In this document: one piece after another, positions 9,393 through 19,325 of the stretch | Numbering within the stretch: position 1 is the first letter of the stretch | How the letters are laid out: each line of letters opens with the position of its first letter | Source: Bacillus crepusculi | GTDB taxonomy: Bacteria; Bacillota; Bacilli; Bacillales; Bacillaceae | Assembly: GCF_014764715.1 (NCBI RefSeq) | Contig: NZ_JACXXE010000001.1 | Location: forward strand, 372,001-436,000 | Length of the DNA: 64,000 nt | Direction: 5' to 3' | The notes under the pieces: generated by a model | The model's database searches: none | The model's input: the letters and a program-made list of their open reading frames with translations, nothing else | Told to the model about the DNA's origin: nothing | Made by a program: the position numbers and the translations under genes

Positions 9393-11665
9393 ACCTTCAC
9401 ATCCTTTTGTCTGACATTCCCTTGTCTGCTTTGGTCAAATCGCTCACAAAGGTCCTCTCTTATTTCTTCATCAAGTAATTTTTCGCGAATGGAAATATCC
9501 CCATGCCGTAGAAGCCAATCGCCAATGGATTCCTGAAAATAAGCACTTTTTCTATAATCTTCAAGCAGCGCTTTTAAAAAAGGAATGAGCTCACTTGAAT
9601 GAGATAAAGTGTAAAAAAGCTGACCAGCCTTAGGCTGACGCACATCGCCGCCTATGTAAATGTTCCATTCATCCAGCTGTTTCTTTATGCAGATATCATG
9701 AATTGGGCCGATTTTACACGTGCAAGAAGGACCGGTGACATGAATGGATGTGACGGCTGGTAAAAGCGTGTCTTCTAATTGTCTTTCCATCTCCATGACT
9801 AGTGCCGGTACAGCTGGCTCGTGATGACAATCACATGAAAGGACATGAGATAGCCTTTTTTTGTCTTTCGGCATAATTGGCCAATGCTTTTTGACAATCT
9901 GTGCCGCCTGCTCTGAAACGCCGATGAGCCGTATTCGTTTATGCTCGATCAGCTCCGCCTGCTGAATGAGCCTTTGCTCTAATAAAGAGGTAATGATTTG
10001 CAAGAAATCCAGATCAAGACGGCCTCCATATAACTGTGGAATCAACATGTCTTCTTGATCAGCAGCGCTGATGTTTTCCACCGGTGCTTCGAACTGTTCG
10101 AGATAGTATGGAATGGCAGACTGGCAGATGCCGCAGCCGTTATCCGTTTTCCAATCAAAATGTCTTCTTATTTCCTCAACATTCACCGGAAGATGCTTTT
10201 TGATAAACGAAAGAATGGTCTGTTCATCTACTTCTGTACATGGACAAAAAGAGGCCGGCGCTTCTGTTTGCTCATTTGATGATAAGTGGAAGCAGGCACG
10301 GACAAGCTCTTGACAGCCCCCGCAGCCAGTTGCTGCCCCTGTCTGTTTTTTGATCTCTTCTAAGCTTGTCAGCTGATGGACCGATATGCTTTTTAAAATG
10401 GCGCCTTTTGTCACTGTTTGACATTGGCAGACGAGATCTTCCGTTTTTAATGTCTCTAGAGGGGATGGCTGCTCTTCATGAAGTGATCTCATGACGACAC
10501 TTTTATCACGTCCCACTTTTACATCTTGCAAAAGCTGATCAGCTTTCTCCAACTCGCCAACTAATAAAAAGCCTTTTAGCGCCTCGTGTTCAAACACGAA
10601 TTTTTTATACACTTCTTGTTCTTCGTCTAAATAGGTCACCACTGACGTATATGGGGTACGGTTCTCAATCCATCCGGCAGAATAGATGAGCATGTCATTT
10701 GCTTTTAACTTTGTTGAGTAAATGTGATGAGGTGCCTGTGAGATTTCTTCGTCTAATAAATGCTTGGCAAGCACGCTTGCTTGTTCGTAAATAGGCTGAA
10801 CAAGACCGTGCACCACACCTTTGTGCTCTGCACATTCCCCAATGGCATAAATATTAGGGACATTTGTTTGCATCACGTCATTGACGACAATGGCTTTTCT
10901 CGTGTGAATGCCGTGATTTTTTGCAAGTTGTATATTCGGACGGATACCTGTTGTGAAGACAACAAGATCAGCATCCACGATATCGCCATTTTTGAGTAGA
11001 ACCCCTTCTACCCTCTCGCCGCCTAAGCATGCAAGGGTATGGGCATTTATTTTCACCTGAATGCCCTTGCGCGTTAATTGCTGCTGTAATAGACCGGCGG
11101 CTGTTTCATCTAATTGGCGCTGCATCAGCCATTCGGTATGATGAACGATGGTTGTTTCAAGCCCTGCAATCTGCAAACCAGCCGCCACTTCCACACCAAG
11201 TACACCGCCTCCGATTACTGCTGCTCGTTGATAACGCATCGAATCAGCACAAATGGCCTCATAATCATCAATCGTTCGAAAAGCGTAAACCCCTTTTTTG
11301 GACACGCCTTGAATGGGAAGGAAATAAGGTGATGACCCTGTTGCGATCACGAGCTTGTCATAGGGAATATTGCGGCGCACATCTGTCATGATACTTTTCC
11401 GTTTTGTATCGATGTGTACAACTGTTTCTCCTCTGTACATTTTGATGCCATGCTTCGTGTACCATTCTTTTTCCTTTAGTTCAATTTGAGATAATGATTC
11501 GCTTTTTTGCAAAATTGACGAAAGTTTTATTCGATTGTAGGCAAGGTGCTTCTCTTTTCCGATGATTGTGATGGAAAAGCGTTCCGGCTGCTTTTGAACG
11601 ATCTGCTCGATACATTTCATACTCGCCATGCCGTTTCCGATAAACACGAGCTTGCGTTTTGTCAT
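9389..11665 (-). CDS. nasB: Assimilatory nitrate reductase electron-transfer subunit
   Basis: 758-aa flavoprotein that passes electrons from NAD(P)H to NasC. FAD (LVFIGNGMAS) and NAD(P) (AVIGGGVLGVEVA) sites are followed by two BFD-like [2Fe-2S] modules (CQCQ...CGGC and CPC...CGIC). The C-terminal ~200 residues look like a decayed nitrite-reductase domain: the LIPQLYGGRL opening and IYIGGD segment match NasD, but the siroheme cysteine motifs are reduced to CDC and CTC, so it should not bind siroheme. First gene of the nasBCDE operon, divergent from nasA across a shared TnrA box. Confidence 0.93.
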   Translation of the reverse strand: MTKRKLVFIGNGMASMKCIEQIVQKQPERFSITIIGKEKHLAYNRIKLSSILQKSESLSQIELKEKEWYTKHGIKMYRGETVVHIDTKRKSIMTDVRRNIPYDKLVIATGSSPYFLPIQGVSKKGVYAFRTIDDYEAICADSMRYQRAAVIGGGVLGVEVAAGLQIAGLETTIVHHTEWLMQRQLDETAAGLLQQQLTRKGIQVKINAHTLACLGGERVEGVLLKNGDIVDADLVVFTTGIRPNIQLAKNHGIHTRKAIVVNDVMQTNVPNIYAIGECAEHKGVVHGLVQPIYEQASVLAKHLLDEEISQAPHHIYSTKLKANDMLIYSAGWIENRTPYTSVVTYLDEEQEVYKKFVFEHEALKGFLLVGELEKADQLLQDVKVGRDKSVVMRSLHEEQPSPLETLKTEDLVCQCQTVTKGAILKSISVHQLTSLEEIKKQTGAATGCGGCQELVRACFHLSSNEQTEAPASFCPCTEVDEQTILSFIKKHLPVNVEEIRRHFDWKTDNGCGICQSAIPYYLEQFEAPVENISAADQEDMLIPQLYGGRLDLDFLQIITSLLEQRLIQQAELIEHKRIRLIGVSEQAAQIVKKHWPIMPKDKKRLSHVLSCDCHHEPAVPALVMEMERQLEDTLLPAVTSIHVTGPSCTCKIGPIHDICIKKQLDEWNIYIGGDVRQPKAGQLFYTLSHSSELIPFLKALLEDYRKSAYFQESIGDWLLRHGDISIREKLLDEEIREDLCERFDQSRQGNVRQKDVKV

Positions 11666-11715
11666 GTGTGATCAACCTTTCTAAGCCTCTTGCTCCAAAA
11701 CATGAGTATGGCTAG

Positions 11716-11721
11716 ATTATG
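11716..11721 (-). promoter_or_regulatory. Predicted -10 of the nasB promoter
   Basis: CATAAT on the minus strand; the implied start (~11709) is 50 bp from the TnrA box centre. There is no good -35, as expected for an activated promoter. Confidence 0.5.
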
Positions 11722-11750
11722 GCACGTATTTGTAAAAAAGTGTTTATTTA

Positions 11751-11767
11751 TGTCAATTATTCTAACA
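11751..11767. promoter_or_regulatory. TnrA box between nasB and nasA
   Basis: TGTCAATTATTCTAACA matches TGTNANAWWWTNTNACA with a single deviation (T for A at position 7). Its centre is about 50 bp from the predicted start of each divergent promoter, the distance known for TnrA activation. One box therefore appears to serve both transcription units, as described for B. subtilis nasA/nasB. Confidence 0.85.
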
Positions 11768-11796
11768 CAATACTTTCATTCTCTAGTTAAACTCGC

Positions 11797-11802
11797 TATC
11801 TT
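11797..11802 (+). promoter_or_regulatory. Predicted -10 of the nasA promoter
   Basis: TATCTT lies 17 bp downstream of a poor -35 (TTTCAT). The predicted start at ~11809 is 50 bp from the TnrA box centre. Weak elements fit an activator-dependent promoter. Confidence 0.5.
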
Positions 11803-11836
11803 TAAGTCAGAAAGTTCAAAATAGAGGAGGCGTTTT

Positions 11837-13039
11837 ATGAAACTCTCAGAGTTAAAATCAAGTGGTCATCCTAAGACATTGTTTGGTTCATTTTTATACT
11901 TCGATGTGAGTTTTATGATTTGGGTGTTATTAGGGGCACTGGGGGCTTTTATTGCACAAGACTTTGCTTTATCGACATTAGAGAAAGGCATGATTGTTGC
12001 CATCCCGATTCTATCTGGTTCTTTCTTTCGAATTGTGCTCGGTTTATTCACCGATCGGATAGGACCTAAAAAGACAGCGATGATGGGAATGCTTTTAACC
12101 ACCATTCCTCTCATTTGGGGATTCATCGCTGGTACAACCCTTTCAGAGCTTGTCCTGATTGGCATTTTGCTAGGAGTGGCAGGGGCAAGTTTTGCTGTTG
12201 CTTTGCCAATGGCAAGCCGCTGGTATCCTCCTCATTTACAAGGAGTGGCTATGGGGATTGCAGGCGCCGGAAATAGCGGTACACTGATCTCCACGCTATT
12301 TGGGCCAAGACTTGCCGAGATGTACGGATGGCATGCAGTGATGGGGCTCGCCCTTATTCCATTAAGTCTTGTCTTTTTGTTTTTTATTTTCACAGCAAAG
12401 GATGCACCCAATCAGCCTGCTCCTCAGCCGCTTCGATCGTATTTTTCAGTATTTCAAGTAAAATCGACGTGGTTTTTCTGCCTTCTTTATGCGATTACAT
12501 TCGGAGGCTTTGTCGGGCTTTCCAGTTTTCTAAGTATTTTCTTTGTCGATCAATATGGAATCTCGAAAATTCATGCTGGTGATTTTGTGACTCTTTGTGT
12601 GGCGGCGGGCAGCTTCTTTCGGCCTGTTGGCGGTCTCATTGCTGATAAAATAGGCGGAATGAAGGTACTGCTTGGATTATTCGCAGTCATCGGCATCTGC
12701 TTAGGAGCAGTAAGCAGTCTGCCAGCTTTACCTGTCGTCATTGCCCTTTTATTTGGCGGGATGATGTGTCTTGGTATGGGAAATGGGGCTGTTTTTCAGC
12801 TTGTGCCGCAAGTGTTTCATAAGGAAATTGGGATTGTGACTGGAATTGTTGGTGCCGCGGGGGGCATTGGCGGATTCTTTTTACCAAATGTTCTTGGCAG
12901 CTTCAAGGAAATGACTGGCTCGTATACGTTTGGCTTTTTGACCATTTCCCTTATTGTTCTTATCGTCTTTCTTTGTTTAGTCGTATCACAGCTTAAACGT
13001 AAAAAAGTCATCATCCATCACACCATCTCTGAATCATAA
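11837..13039 (+). CDS. nasA: Nitrate/nitrite transporter, MFS NarK/NasA family
   Basis: 400-aa major facilitator protein with about 12 hydrophobic segments. It carries the nitrate/nitrite-porter signatures: [11 protein letters not shown] between TM2 and TM3, and glycine-rich stretches [10 protein letters not shown] and [15 protein letters not shown] in TM5 and TM11. It imports nitrate for NasBC. The start ATG follows AGAGGAGGCGTTTT. Divergent from nasB and sharing its TnrA box, so expressed under nitrogen limitation. Ends at a strong bidirectional terminator facing gltB. Confidence 0.93.
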   Translation: MKLSELKSSGHPKTLFGSFLYFDVSFMIWVLLGALGAFIAQDFALSTLEKGMIVAIPILSGSFFRIVLGLFTDRIGPKKTAMMGMLLTTIPLIWGFIAGTTLSELVLIGILLGVAGASFAVALPMASRWYPPHLQGVAMGIAGAGNSGTLISTLFGPRLAEMYGWHAVMGLALIPLSLVFLFFIFTAKDAPNQPAPQPLRSYFSVFQVKSTWFFCLLYAITFGGFVGLSSFLSIFFVDQYGISKIHAGDFVTLCVAAGSFFRPVGGLIADKIGGMKVLLGLFAVIGICLGAVSSLPALPVVIALLFGGMMCLGMGNGAVFQLVPQVFHKEIGIVTGIVGAAGGIGGFFLPNVLGSFKEMTGSYTFGFLTISLIVLIVFLCLVVSQLKRKKVIIHHTISES

Positions 13040-13071
13040 AAAGCCATGACCACTCTTTGGTCATGGCTTTT
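13038..13071. terminator. Bidirectional terminator between nasA and gltB
   Basis: AAAGCCATGACCA and TGGTCATGGCTTT form a perfect 13-bp stem with a 5-nt loop, flanked by A and T runs, serving the convergent nasA and gltAB units. Confidence 0.9.
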
Positions 13072-13099
13072 CTCTATGTGTAAACACCCTTTGTTTGAC

Positions 13100-14584
13100 C
13101 TATTTTGGCAGAACCGAACTCCCCATTAAATAACGGTCTACCTCGTGTGCCACTTGTCTGCCTTCGTTAATTGCCCAAACAATCAGACTTTGGCCGCGTC
13201 TTGCATCTCCCGCTGCAAATACGCCTTCTACATTTGTTGTATATTCCCCATACTTTGCGTCAATGCGATTGTTTTTGCTGTCCACGCCAAAGTGTTTCAC
13301 AAGTGGCTGTTCAGTTCCCTCAAAACCAATTGCAATAAAGACAAGCTGAGCAGGCCATACCTTCTCTGTTCCTGGAATTTCATGAAATTCGAACTTCCCA
13401 TGCTCGTTTTTCACCTTTTCCATTTGAATGGTATGAAGCTCTTTTAATTTCCCATTTTTATCTGCCACCATTTTTGTGGTTTGAATTGAATATTGACGTG
13501 GGTCTTCTCCGAATTTAGCTTGTGCTTCTTCATAAGCATAATCGAGCGAGAAGACATAAGGCTGCTCTGGCCACATGTTATCCCCTACACGTGTATCTGG
13601 AAGCTTTGGATGCTTCCCAAATTGAACAACACTTTTTGCTTTTTGGCGAAGTGCAGTTGCTACGCAGTCAGCACCTGTATCTCCTCCGCCAATAACAATC
13701 ACGTCTTTTCCTTTTGCATCAATGAAGTTTTTGTCTTTAAATCCTGAATCAAGCATGCTTTTGGTAGCGAGGGTTAAATAATCCATCGCCAGGTGTATCC
13801 CTTTTGCTTCACGGCCTTCAATTAATAGGTCGCGCTGCTTTTGGGCACCTGTGCAAAGGATAACCGCATCAAATTGTTCCTTTAGCTCGTCGGCAGTGAT
13901 ATCCACCCCGATTTCTGTATTCGTCACAAAGTCAATGCCTTCTTGTCTCAGAAGTTTGATTCTACGCTCAACGACTTCTTTGTCCAGCTTCATATTCGGA
14001 ATACCATAGGTGAGCAGTCCGCCAAGTCGATCAGATCGTTCAAACACTGTCACGGCGTGTCCTGCTTGGTTTAATTGATCCGCACTTGCAAGTCCTGCTG
14101 GCCCTGAACCGACAATAGCAATCTTTTTCCCTGTACGACTGGAAGGAATTCTTGGCGTGATCCATCCATTTTCAAAGCCTTTATCAATGATTGTGCGTTC
14201 AATATTTTTAATCGAAACAGCTGGATCATTGATTGCGACGGTACATGAGCCTTCGCAAGGTGCTGGACAAACTCTCCCAGTAAATTCAGGGAAATTGTTC
14301 GTTTTTTGTAGTCTTTCGAGCGCTTCTTTCCATCTTCCGCGATAGACTAGGTCATTCCACTCTGGTATTAAATTGTAGATCGGGCAGCCAGACACGCCGC
14401 CCCTGATTTCCATCCCAATTTGACAAAACGGTGTGCCGCAATCCATACATCTAGCACCCTGCTTCTTTAATACCTCATCTGTATAAGGAGCTGAATATTC
14501 CTTCCAGTCATTTTGACGAGTGAGAGGGTCACGTTCATTTGGCTTTTCTCTTTTATATTCCATAAAACCTGTTGCTTTGCCCAT
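13100..14584 (-). CDS. gltB: Glutamate synthase (NADPH) small subunit
   Basis: 494-aa FAD/[4Fe-4S] subunit that takes electrons from NADPH and delivers them to GltA. The N-terminal Cys-rich segment CMDCGTPFC...GCPI...CPAPCE carries the iron-sulfur ligands, followed by FAD ([13 protein letters not shown]) and NADPH ([13 protein letters not shown]) sites. The start is the ATG at 14584 after GAAAGGGGAGAGGACA, 30 codons inside the longest open frame; the length matches B. subtilis GltB (493). It begins 16 bp after gltA, as the second gene of the operon. Confidence 0.95.
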   Translation of the reverse strand: MGKATGFMEYKREKPNERDPLTRQNDWKEYSAPYTDEVLKKQGARCMDCGTPFCQIGMEIRGGVSGCPIYNLIPEWNDLVYRGRWKEALERLQKTNNFPEFTGRVCPAPCEGSCTVAINDPAVSIKNIERTIIDKGFENGWITPRIPSSRTGKKIAIVGSGPAGLASADQLNQAGHAVTVFERSDRLGGLLTYGIPNMKLDKEVVERRIKLLRQEGIDFVTNTEIGVDITADELKEQFDAVILCTGAQKQRDLLIEGREAKGIHLAMDYLTLATKSMLDSGFKDKNFIDAKGKDVIVIGGGDTGADCVATALRQKAKSVVQFGKHPKLPDTRVGDNMWPEQPYVFSLDYAYEEAQAKFGEDPRQYSIQTTKMVADKNGKLKELHTIQMEKVKNEHGKFEFHEIPGTEKVWPAQLVFIAIGFEGTEQPLVKHFGVDSKNNRIDAKYGEYTTNVEGVFAAGDARRGQSLIVWAINEGRQVAHEVDRYLMGSSVLPK

Positions 14585-14600
14585 TGTCCTCTCCCCTTTC

Positions 14601-17600
14601 TTAATGAGCGAGGGCTGCTTTTTGCCCGTTTGCCGCTTCTTTATTTTTCGGTTTTGTGTTTGCTTCAAAGGCATACATCACCGCTTCTTCATGACTGAGA
14701 CCCGCTTGTTTTTGTTCTTCAATGCTTTCAAGCATCATTTTGTAATTTCTCGGAATGACCTTGATGAATTGATCCTTTTCTTGCGCCCAGTTCTCTAGAA
14801 GTGCTGATGCTTTTGAGCTGTTTGTATAATCAAGGTGCTCCTGAATCATTTGCTTCACTTCTTGTTCTTCTTCATGATCTGTCAGCTTTTCAAACATGAT
14901 CATTTCCCTGTTACACATTCTTTTGAACTGCTTCGCATCAGATGTATGCACATAAGCCACACCGCCAGACATACCTGCGCCAAAGTTTTTCCCGACATCC
15001 CCTAAAATGACGACACGTCCACCAGTCATATACTCACAGCCGTGATCCCCAATTCCTTCAACGACCACATGTACACCTGAGTTACGAACGGCAAATCGTT
15101 CACCTGCACGGCCGTTAATATAAGCCTTTCCGCTTGTTGCGCCGTAAAATGCAACGTTTCCGACAATCACGTTTTCATGTCCATTTTGCACAAAATGATC
15201 AGAGGTTTTAACTGCAATTTTCCCCCCGGAGAGTCCTTTGCCGATATAGTCATTTGAGTCACCTGTTAAATATAATGACATGCCCTTTGGCACAAATGCG
15301 CCGAAGCTTTGTCCAGCAGAACCAGTAAAACGCAGTGTAATCGTATCCTCTGGCAAGCCTTCTTCCCCGTAGCGCTTAGACACCTCACTGCCGGTGATTG
15401 TTCCGGCCACACGATTGATATTTCGGATGTTCAGTGATAGATCAACCGGTGTTTGATGATTCAGTGCTTCCTGTACATAAGGAAGAATTTCATTCATATC
15501 TAGTGATTCATCAATTTTATGATTTTGCGGTGTTCTGAACGTTCGCGCCCCTTCTGGTTGATACAGCAGTGTTTCAAGGTTTAGCTGCCCTGCTTTCCAG
15601 TGAGCTTTTGCTCGCTCACTAACTGTTAGAACGTCTGTGCGCCCAATTAGTTCATCCATTGATTTAAAGCCAAGCTCAGCCAAGATTTCTCTTACTTCTT
15701 CTGCGATAAACATCATGAAGTTCACAATGTGATCAGGGTTACCCATAAATTTTTTGCGAAGCTCTGGATTTTGTGTCGCAACACCGACTGGGCAAGTATC
15801 TAAATGGCATGCTCTCATCATCACGCAGCCTAAAACGACTAGTGGAGCTGTCGCAAAGCCGTATTCTTCTGCTCCTAAAATCGCAGCCATGACAACATCA
15901 CGGCCTGTCATTAGCTTTCCGTCCGTTTCAAGCACCACTCTCTCGCGAAGACCGTTTAAGACAAGGGTTTGATGCGCCTCTGCCAAACCGAGCTCCCAAG
16001 GAAGTCCTGTATGCTTAATACTCGTTTTCGGAGAAGCACCAGTGCCGCCATCATAGCCACTGATCACAATGACATCGGCAGTACCTTTTGCTACACCTGC
16101 TGCAATCGTGCCAACGCCGGCTTTAGAGACAAGCTTGACACTAATGCGGGCATCACGGTTCGCGTTTTTCAAATCATGGATCAGCTGCGCCAAATCCTCG
16201 ATCGAATAAATATCATGATGCGGCGGTGGTGAGATCAATCCAACACCTGGCGTAGAGCCTCGTACATCGGCGACCCAAGGATATACTTTATTTCCCGGCA
16301 GCTGTCCGCCTTCTCCTGGTTTTGCTCCTTGCGCCATTTTAATTTGCAGTTCATCTGCATTGACCAAGTAATGACTTTTAACCCCAAAGCGGCCAGAAGC
16401 AATTTGTTTAATCGCACTTCTGCGATCATCGCCGTGTTCATCTACTGTAAAGCGTGCAGGATCTTCCCCGCCTTCTCCGCTGTTACTTTTACCGCCAATT
16501 CGGTTCATGGCAATCGCAAGTGCCTCATGCGCTTCTTTACTTAATGAACCAAATGACATGGCACCCGTCTTAAAGCGGCGCACAATCGATTCAGCAGATT
16601 CAACCTCTTCAAGAGAAACTGGCTTTTGTTTTGGATGAAAAGCGAATAGATTTCTAAGGAAGCCAATTCTTTCTTCATCCGCTGCCTTTGTATATTGCTT
16701 GAATAGGTCATAATCTTCGTTGCGGCATGCCCACTGAAGCGTATGGATCGTTTTTGGATTAAAGGCATGGTGCTCTCCATTTTTTCTCCACTGGAATTCA
16801 CTGCCTGATTCAAGTGTTTGATCAGTAGCTGCCTGATACCCTGCTTCATGACGAAGCTTCGCCTCACTAGCTATGGTGTCAAGATCAATTCCGCCCAGCT
16901 GCGATGCTGTTCCTGTGAAATATGCCTGAATGACGTCTTCACTAATGCCGACGGCTTCAAAGATTTGTGCTCCTCTATAACTTTGCACAGTGGAAATCCC
17001 CACTTTAGACATGACTTTGACTACACCCTCGGTCACACTTTTACCAAACCTTGTGACAGCTTCATCAAAGCTGATAGAGATCGCTTCTTCTGCAATCAGC
17101 TGTTTGTACGTTTCATAGACAAGATAAGGGTGGATCGCATCTGCTCCGTAGCCAATGAGTGCAGCGAAATGATGGACTTCTCTGACTTCTCCAGATTCAA
17201 CGATCAAACTCACTTTTGTTCGTAAGCCTTGACGCACAAGGTGCTGATGAAGTGCACTTAACGCAAGAAGTGGTGGAATCGGCACTTTTTCTTCTGTCAT
17301 TTCACGATCTGAAAGAATTAATAAAGATACGCCCGCGCGAATGGCTTTTTCCGCTTCTTCAAACATCGCATCAAGTCCGCGCTTTAGATCATCGGTGAAA
17401 AGTGTATGAATCGTCTTGCTTTTAAAGGCATTATGAACAATTGTTTTCAAGCCATTAAATTGCCCGCTCGTTAAGACGGGTGTATAAAGTTTAATTCTTC
17501 GGCATGAATATTCATTTGGATGTAAAATATCTCCCTCAGCGCCTAACCAAGTCATGGTTGATGTAACAAGCTGCTCACGAATCGCATCAATCGGTGGATT

Positions 17601-19172
17601 CGTCACTTGCGCAAAGAGCTGTTTGAAATAGTTAAACAGAGACTGCGCACGATCTGATAACACAGCAAGCGGTGTGTCACTTCCCATTGAACCAATTGGG
17701 TCCTTGCCTTCCTCTAGTAAAGGAATTAAATATTTTTGAATGTCTTCGTACGTATAATGGAACGCACGCTGACGTGTCAATAAATCATCCATTATACTAG
17801 AATTTTCTGAATTTTCTTCCGAGCGATTGACGTGGACCATTTCTTCATCGAGCCATTTTTGATACGGAAGTTCATTCGCAATCGTTGATTTCACTTCTTC
17901 ATCAGAAATAATTCGCCCTTCTTCTAAATCGATTAACAGCATTTTGCCTGGCTCAAGGCGGTCTTTATATTTAACATCTTCTTCATTTGTATCAATGACG
18001 CCGACTTCAGAAGAGAAAATGATATGATCATCATTTGTGACATAGTATCTTGCCGGTCTTAAACCGTTTCGGTCTAAGATAGCCCCGATTTGCTTCCCGT
18101 CCGTAAAGGAAATGGCTGTTGGTCCATCCCACGGCTCCATGAGAGAGCTATGATATTCATAAAATGCCCGTTTCTCTTTTGACATGTGCGTGTTTTCAGT
18201 CCAAGGCTCAGGAATAAGCATCATGGCTGTATGAGCAGGTGTACGACCTGCGAGCACAAAGAATTCAAAGGCATTGTCTAAAATGGATGAATCACTTCCG
18301 TCTGCATTCAGCACTGGTAAAATCTTGTCTAAATCGTCTCCAAAGGCTTCAGACACGAATTGTTGTTCTCTTGCTCTCATCCAATTGATGTTTCCTCTTA
18401 ATGTGTTGATTTCTCCGTTGTGAATCAAGTAACGGTTTGGATGGGCTCTTTCCCATGTAGGAAATGTATTTGTACTAAATCTTGAATGAACAAGTGAAAA
18501 TGCAGAAACAAATGTTTCATCCTGTAGATCAAGATAAAAAGCATCGACTTGATCTGATGTTAAAAGCCCCTTGTATACAATGGTTTGACTCGACAGGCTG
18601 ACAAAGTAAAATTGTTTTTCCTCTGCTGCTCCCCAGTTTTCAGCCTGTTTACGAATGACATATAATTTTCTTTCAAATGACAAACGATCTGTGACATTGT
18701 CGTTTGCTCCGATAAAGACTTGCCTTACAACCGGACAGCTCTTTGCTGCGACCGTACCAATTTTCCCAGCATCGACAGGAACCGTTCTCCAGCCAATTAA
18801 TGTTTGACCTTCTTGCTTAATGAACCCGTTGATTTTCTGTTCGATGGCTTGACGCGTTTTTTCGTCATCATCTTTTGAAAAGAAAACCATTCCTACCCCG
18901 TAACGGCCCTTTTCAGGAAGTGCAAATTCTTTGCAGCTTTTTCTAAAGAAAGCGTCTGGCAGTTGTACCATTAAACCGGCACCATCACCTGTATACGGAT
19001 CACTGCCTTGCCCGCCGCGGTGATCAAGCTGGCATAGCATTTGTAATCCCTTTTTGACGATGCTATGTGTCGCCTCCCCTTTTAAATGGGCGTACAGTCC
19101 GATTCCACATGCATCATGTTCAAATTCAGGACGGTAGAGACCTTGTGGTTGTGGTAGTTGATTATAAGTCAT
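14601..19172 (-). CDS. gltA: Glutamate synthase (NADPH) large subunit
   Basis: 1523-aa GOGAT large subunit, making glutamate from glutamine and 2-oxoglutarate. The catalytic Cys22 (HDACGIG) heads the N-terminal glutamine amidotransferase domain and becomes N-terminal after propeptide removal. Next come the central domain, the FMN-binding synthase domain (GGTGASPKTS; [3Fe-4S] cysteines in CVMMRACHLDTCPVG), and the C-terminal GXGXG beta-helix (GGRVVILGDVGKNFGAGMSG). The ATG follows GGGGGAGAGAAACG. Divergent from its activator gene gltC. Confidence 0.96.
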   Translation of the reverse strand: MTYNQLPQPQGLYRPEFEHDACGIGLYAHLKGEATHSIVKKGLQMLCQLDHRGGQGSDPYTGDGAGLMVQLPDAFFRKSCKEFALPEKGRYGVGMVFFSKDDDEKTRQAIEQKINGFIKQEGQTLIGWRTVPVDAGKIGTVAAKSCPVVRQVFIGANDNVTDRLSFERKLYVIRKQAENWGAAEEKQFYFVSLSSQTIVYKGLLTSDQVDAFYLDLQDETFVSAFSLVHSRFSTNTFPTWERAHPNRYLIHNGEINTLRGNINWMRAREQQFVSEAFGDDLDKILPVLNADGSDSSILDNAFEFFVLAGRTPAHTAMMLIPEPWTENTHMSKEKRAFYEYHSSLMEPWDGPTAISFTDGKQIGAILDRNGLRPARYYVTNDDHIIFSSEVGVIDTNEEDVKYKDRLEPGKMLLIDLEEGRIISDEEVKSTIANELPYQKWLDEEMVHVNRSEENSENSSIMDDLLTRQRAFHYTYEDIQKYLIPLLEEGKDPIGSMGSDTPLAVLSDRAQSLFNYFKQLFAQVTNPPIDAIREQLVTSTMTWLGAEGDILHPNEYSCRRIKLYTPVLTSGQFNGLKTIVHNAFKSKTIHTLFTDDLKRGLDAMFEEAEKAIRAGVSLLILSDREMTEEKVPIPPLLALSALHQHLVRQGLRTKVSLIVESGEVREVHHFAALIGYGADAIHPYLVYETYKQLIAEEAISISFDEAVTRFGKSVTEGVVKVMSKVGISTVQSYRGAQIFEAVGISEDVIQAYFTGTASQLGGIDLDTIASEAKLRHEAGYQAATDQTLESGSEFQWRKNGEHHAFNPKTIHTLQWACRNEDYDLFKQYTKAADEERIGFLRNLFAFHPKQKPVSLEEVESAESIVRRFKTGAMSFGSLSKEAHEALAIAMNRIGGKSNSGEGGEDPARFTVDEHGDDRRSAIKQIASGRFGVKSHYLVNADELQIKMAQGAKPGEGGQLPGNKVYPWVADVRGSTPGVGLISPPPHHDIYSIEDLAQLIHDLKNANRDARISVKLVSKAGVGTIAAGVAKGTADVIVISGYDGGTGASPKTSIKHTGLPWELGLAEAHQTLVLNGLRERVVLETDGKLMTGRDVVMAAILGAEEYGFATAPLVVLGCVMMRACHLDTCPVGVATQNPELRKKFMGNPDHIVNFMMFIAEEVREILAELGFKSMDELIGRTDVLTVSERAKAHWKAGQLNLETLLYQPEGARTFRTPQNHKIDESLDMNEILPYVQEALNHQTPVDLSLNIRNINRVAGTITGSEVSKRYGEEGLPEDTITLRFTGSAGQSFGAFVPKGMSLYLTGDSNDYIGKGLSGGKIAVKTSDHFVQNGHENVIVGNVAFYGATSGKAYINGRAGERFAVRNSGVHVVVEGIGDHGCEYMTGGRVVILGDVGKNFGAGMSGGVAYVHTSDAKQFKRMCNREMIMFEKLTDHEEEQEVKQMIQEHLDYTNSSKASALLENWAQEKDQFIKVIPRNYKMMLESIEEQKQAGLSHEEAVMYAFEANTKPKNKEAANGQKAALAH

Positions 19173-19209
19173 CGTTTCTCTCCCCCGTTTAAAAGATCCG
19201 TTTTTTCAC

Positions 19210-19226
19210 AGTAATAAAATCTCACA
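19210..19226 (-). promoter_or_regulatory. TnrA box overlapping the start of the gltA transcript
   Basis: On the minus strand TGTGAGATTTTATTACT matches TGTNANAWWWTNTNACA except for the last base. With the predicted gltA start at ~19233, the box is centred near +15, much like the repressing TnrA site known at B. subtilis gltAB. Confidence 0.75.
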
Positions 19227-19239
19227 AACTCTGTAACTT

Positions 19240-19268
19240 ATTTTAAGTTTTCAAATTAATATAAACAA
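19240..19268 (-). promoter_or_regulatory. Predicted gltA promoter
   Basis: On the minus strand TTGTTT (19268-19263), a 17-bp spacer and TAAAAT (19245-19240). The poor -35 fits dependence on GltC. Confidence 0.5.
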
Positions 19269-19289
19269 TATATAATTTAGATCAAAACA

Positions 19290-19304
19290 ATCTCTTTTTG
19301 AGAT
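19290..19304. promoter_or_regulatory. GltC-binding box (Box I type)
   Basis: ATCTC-TTTTT-GAGAT is a perfect 5-bp inverted repeat centred about 64 bp upstream of the predicted gltA start and just after the likely gltC promoter (TATAAT at 19271). This agrees with the position of GltC Box I in B. subtilis. A half-site ATCTC at 19219 lies inside the TnrA box. Confidence 0.7.
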
Positions 19305-19325
19305 AGATGGGTGTGAAGTGCAAAA

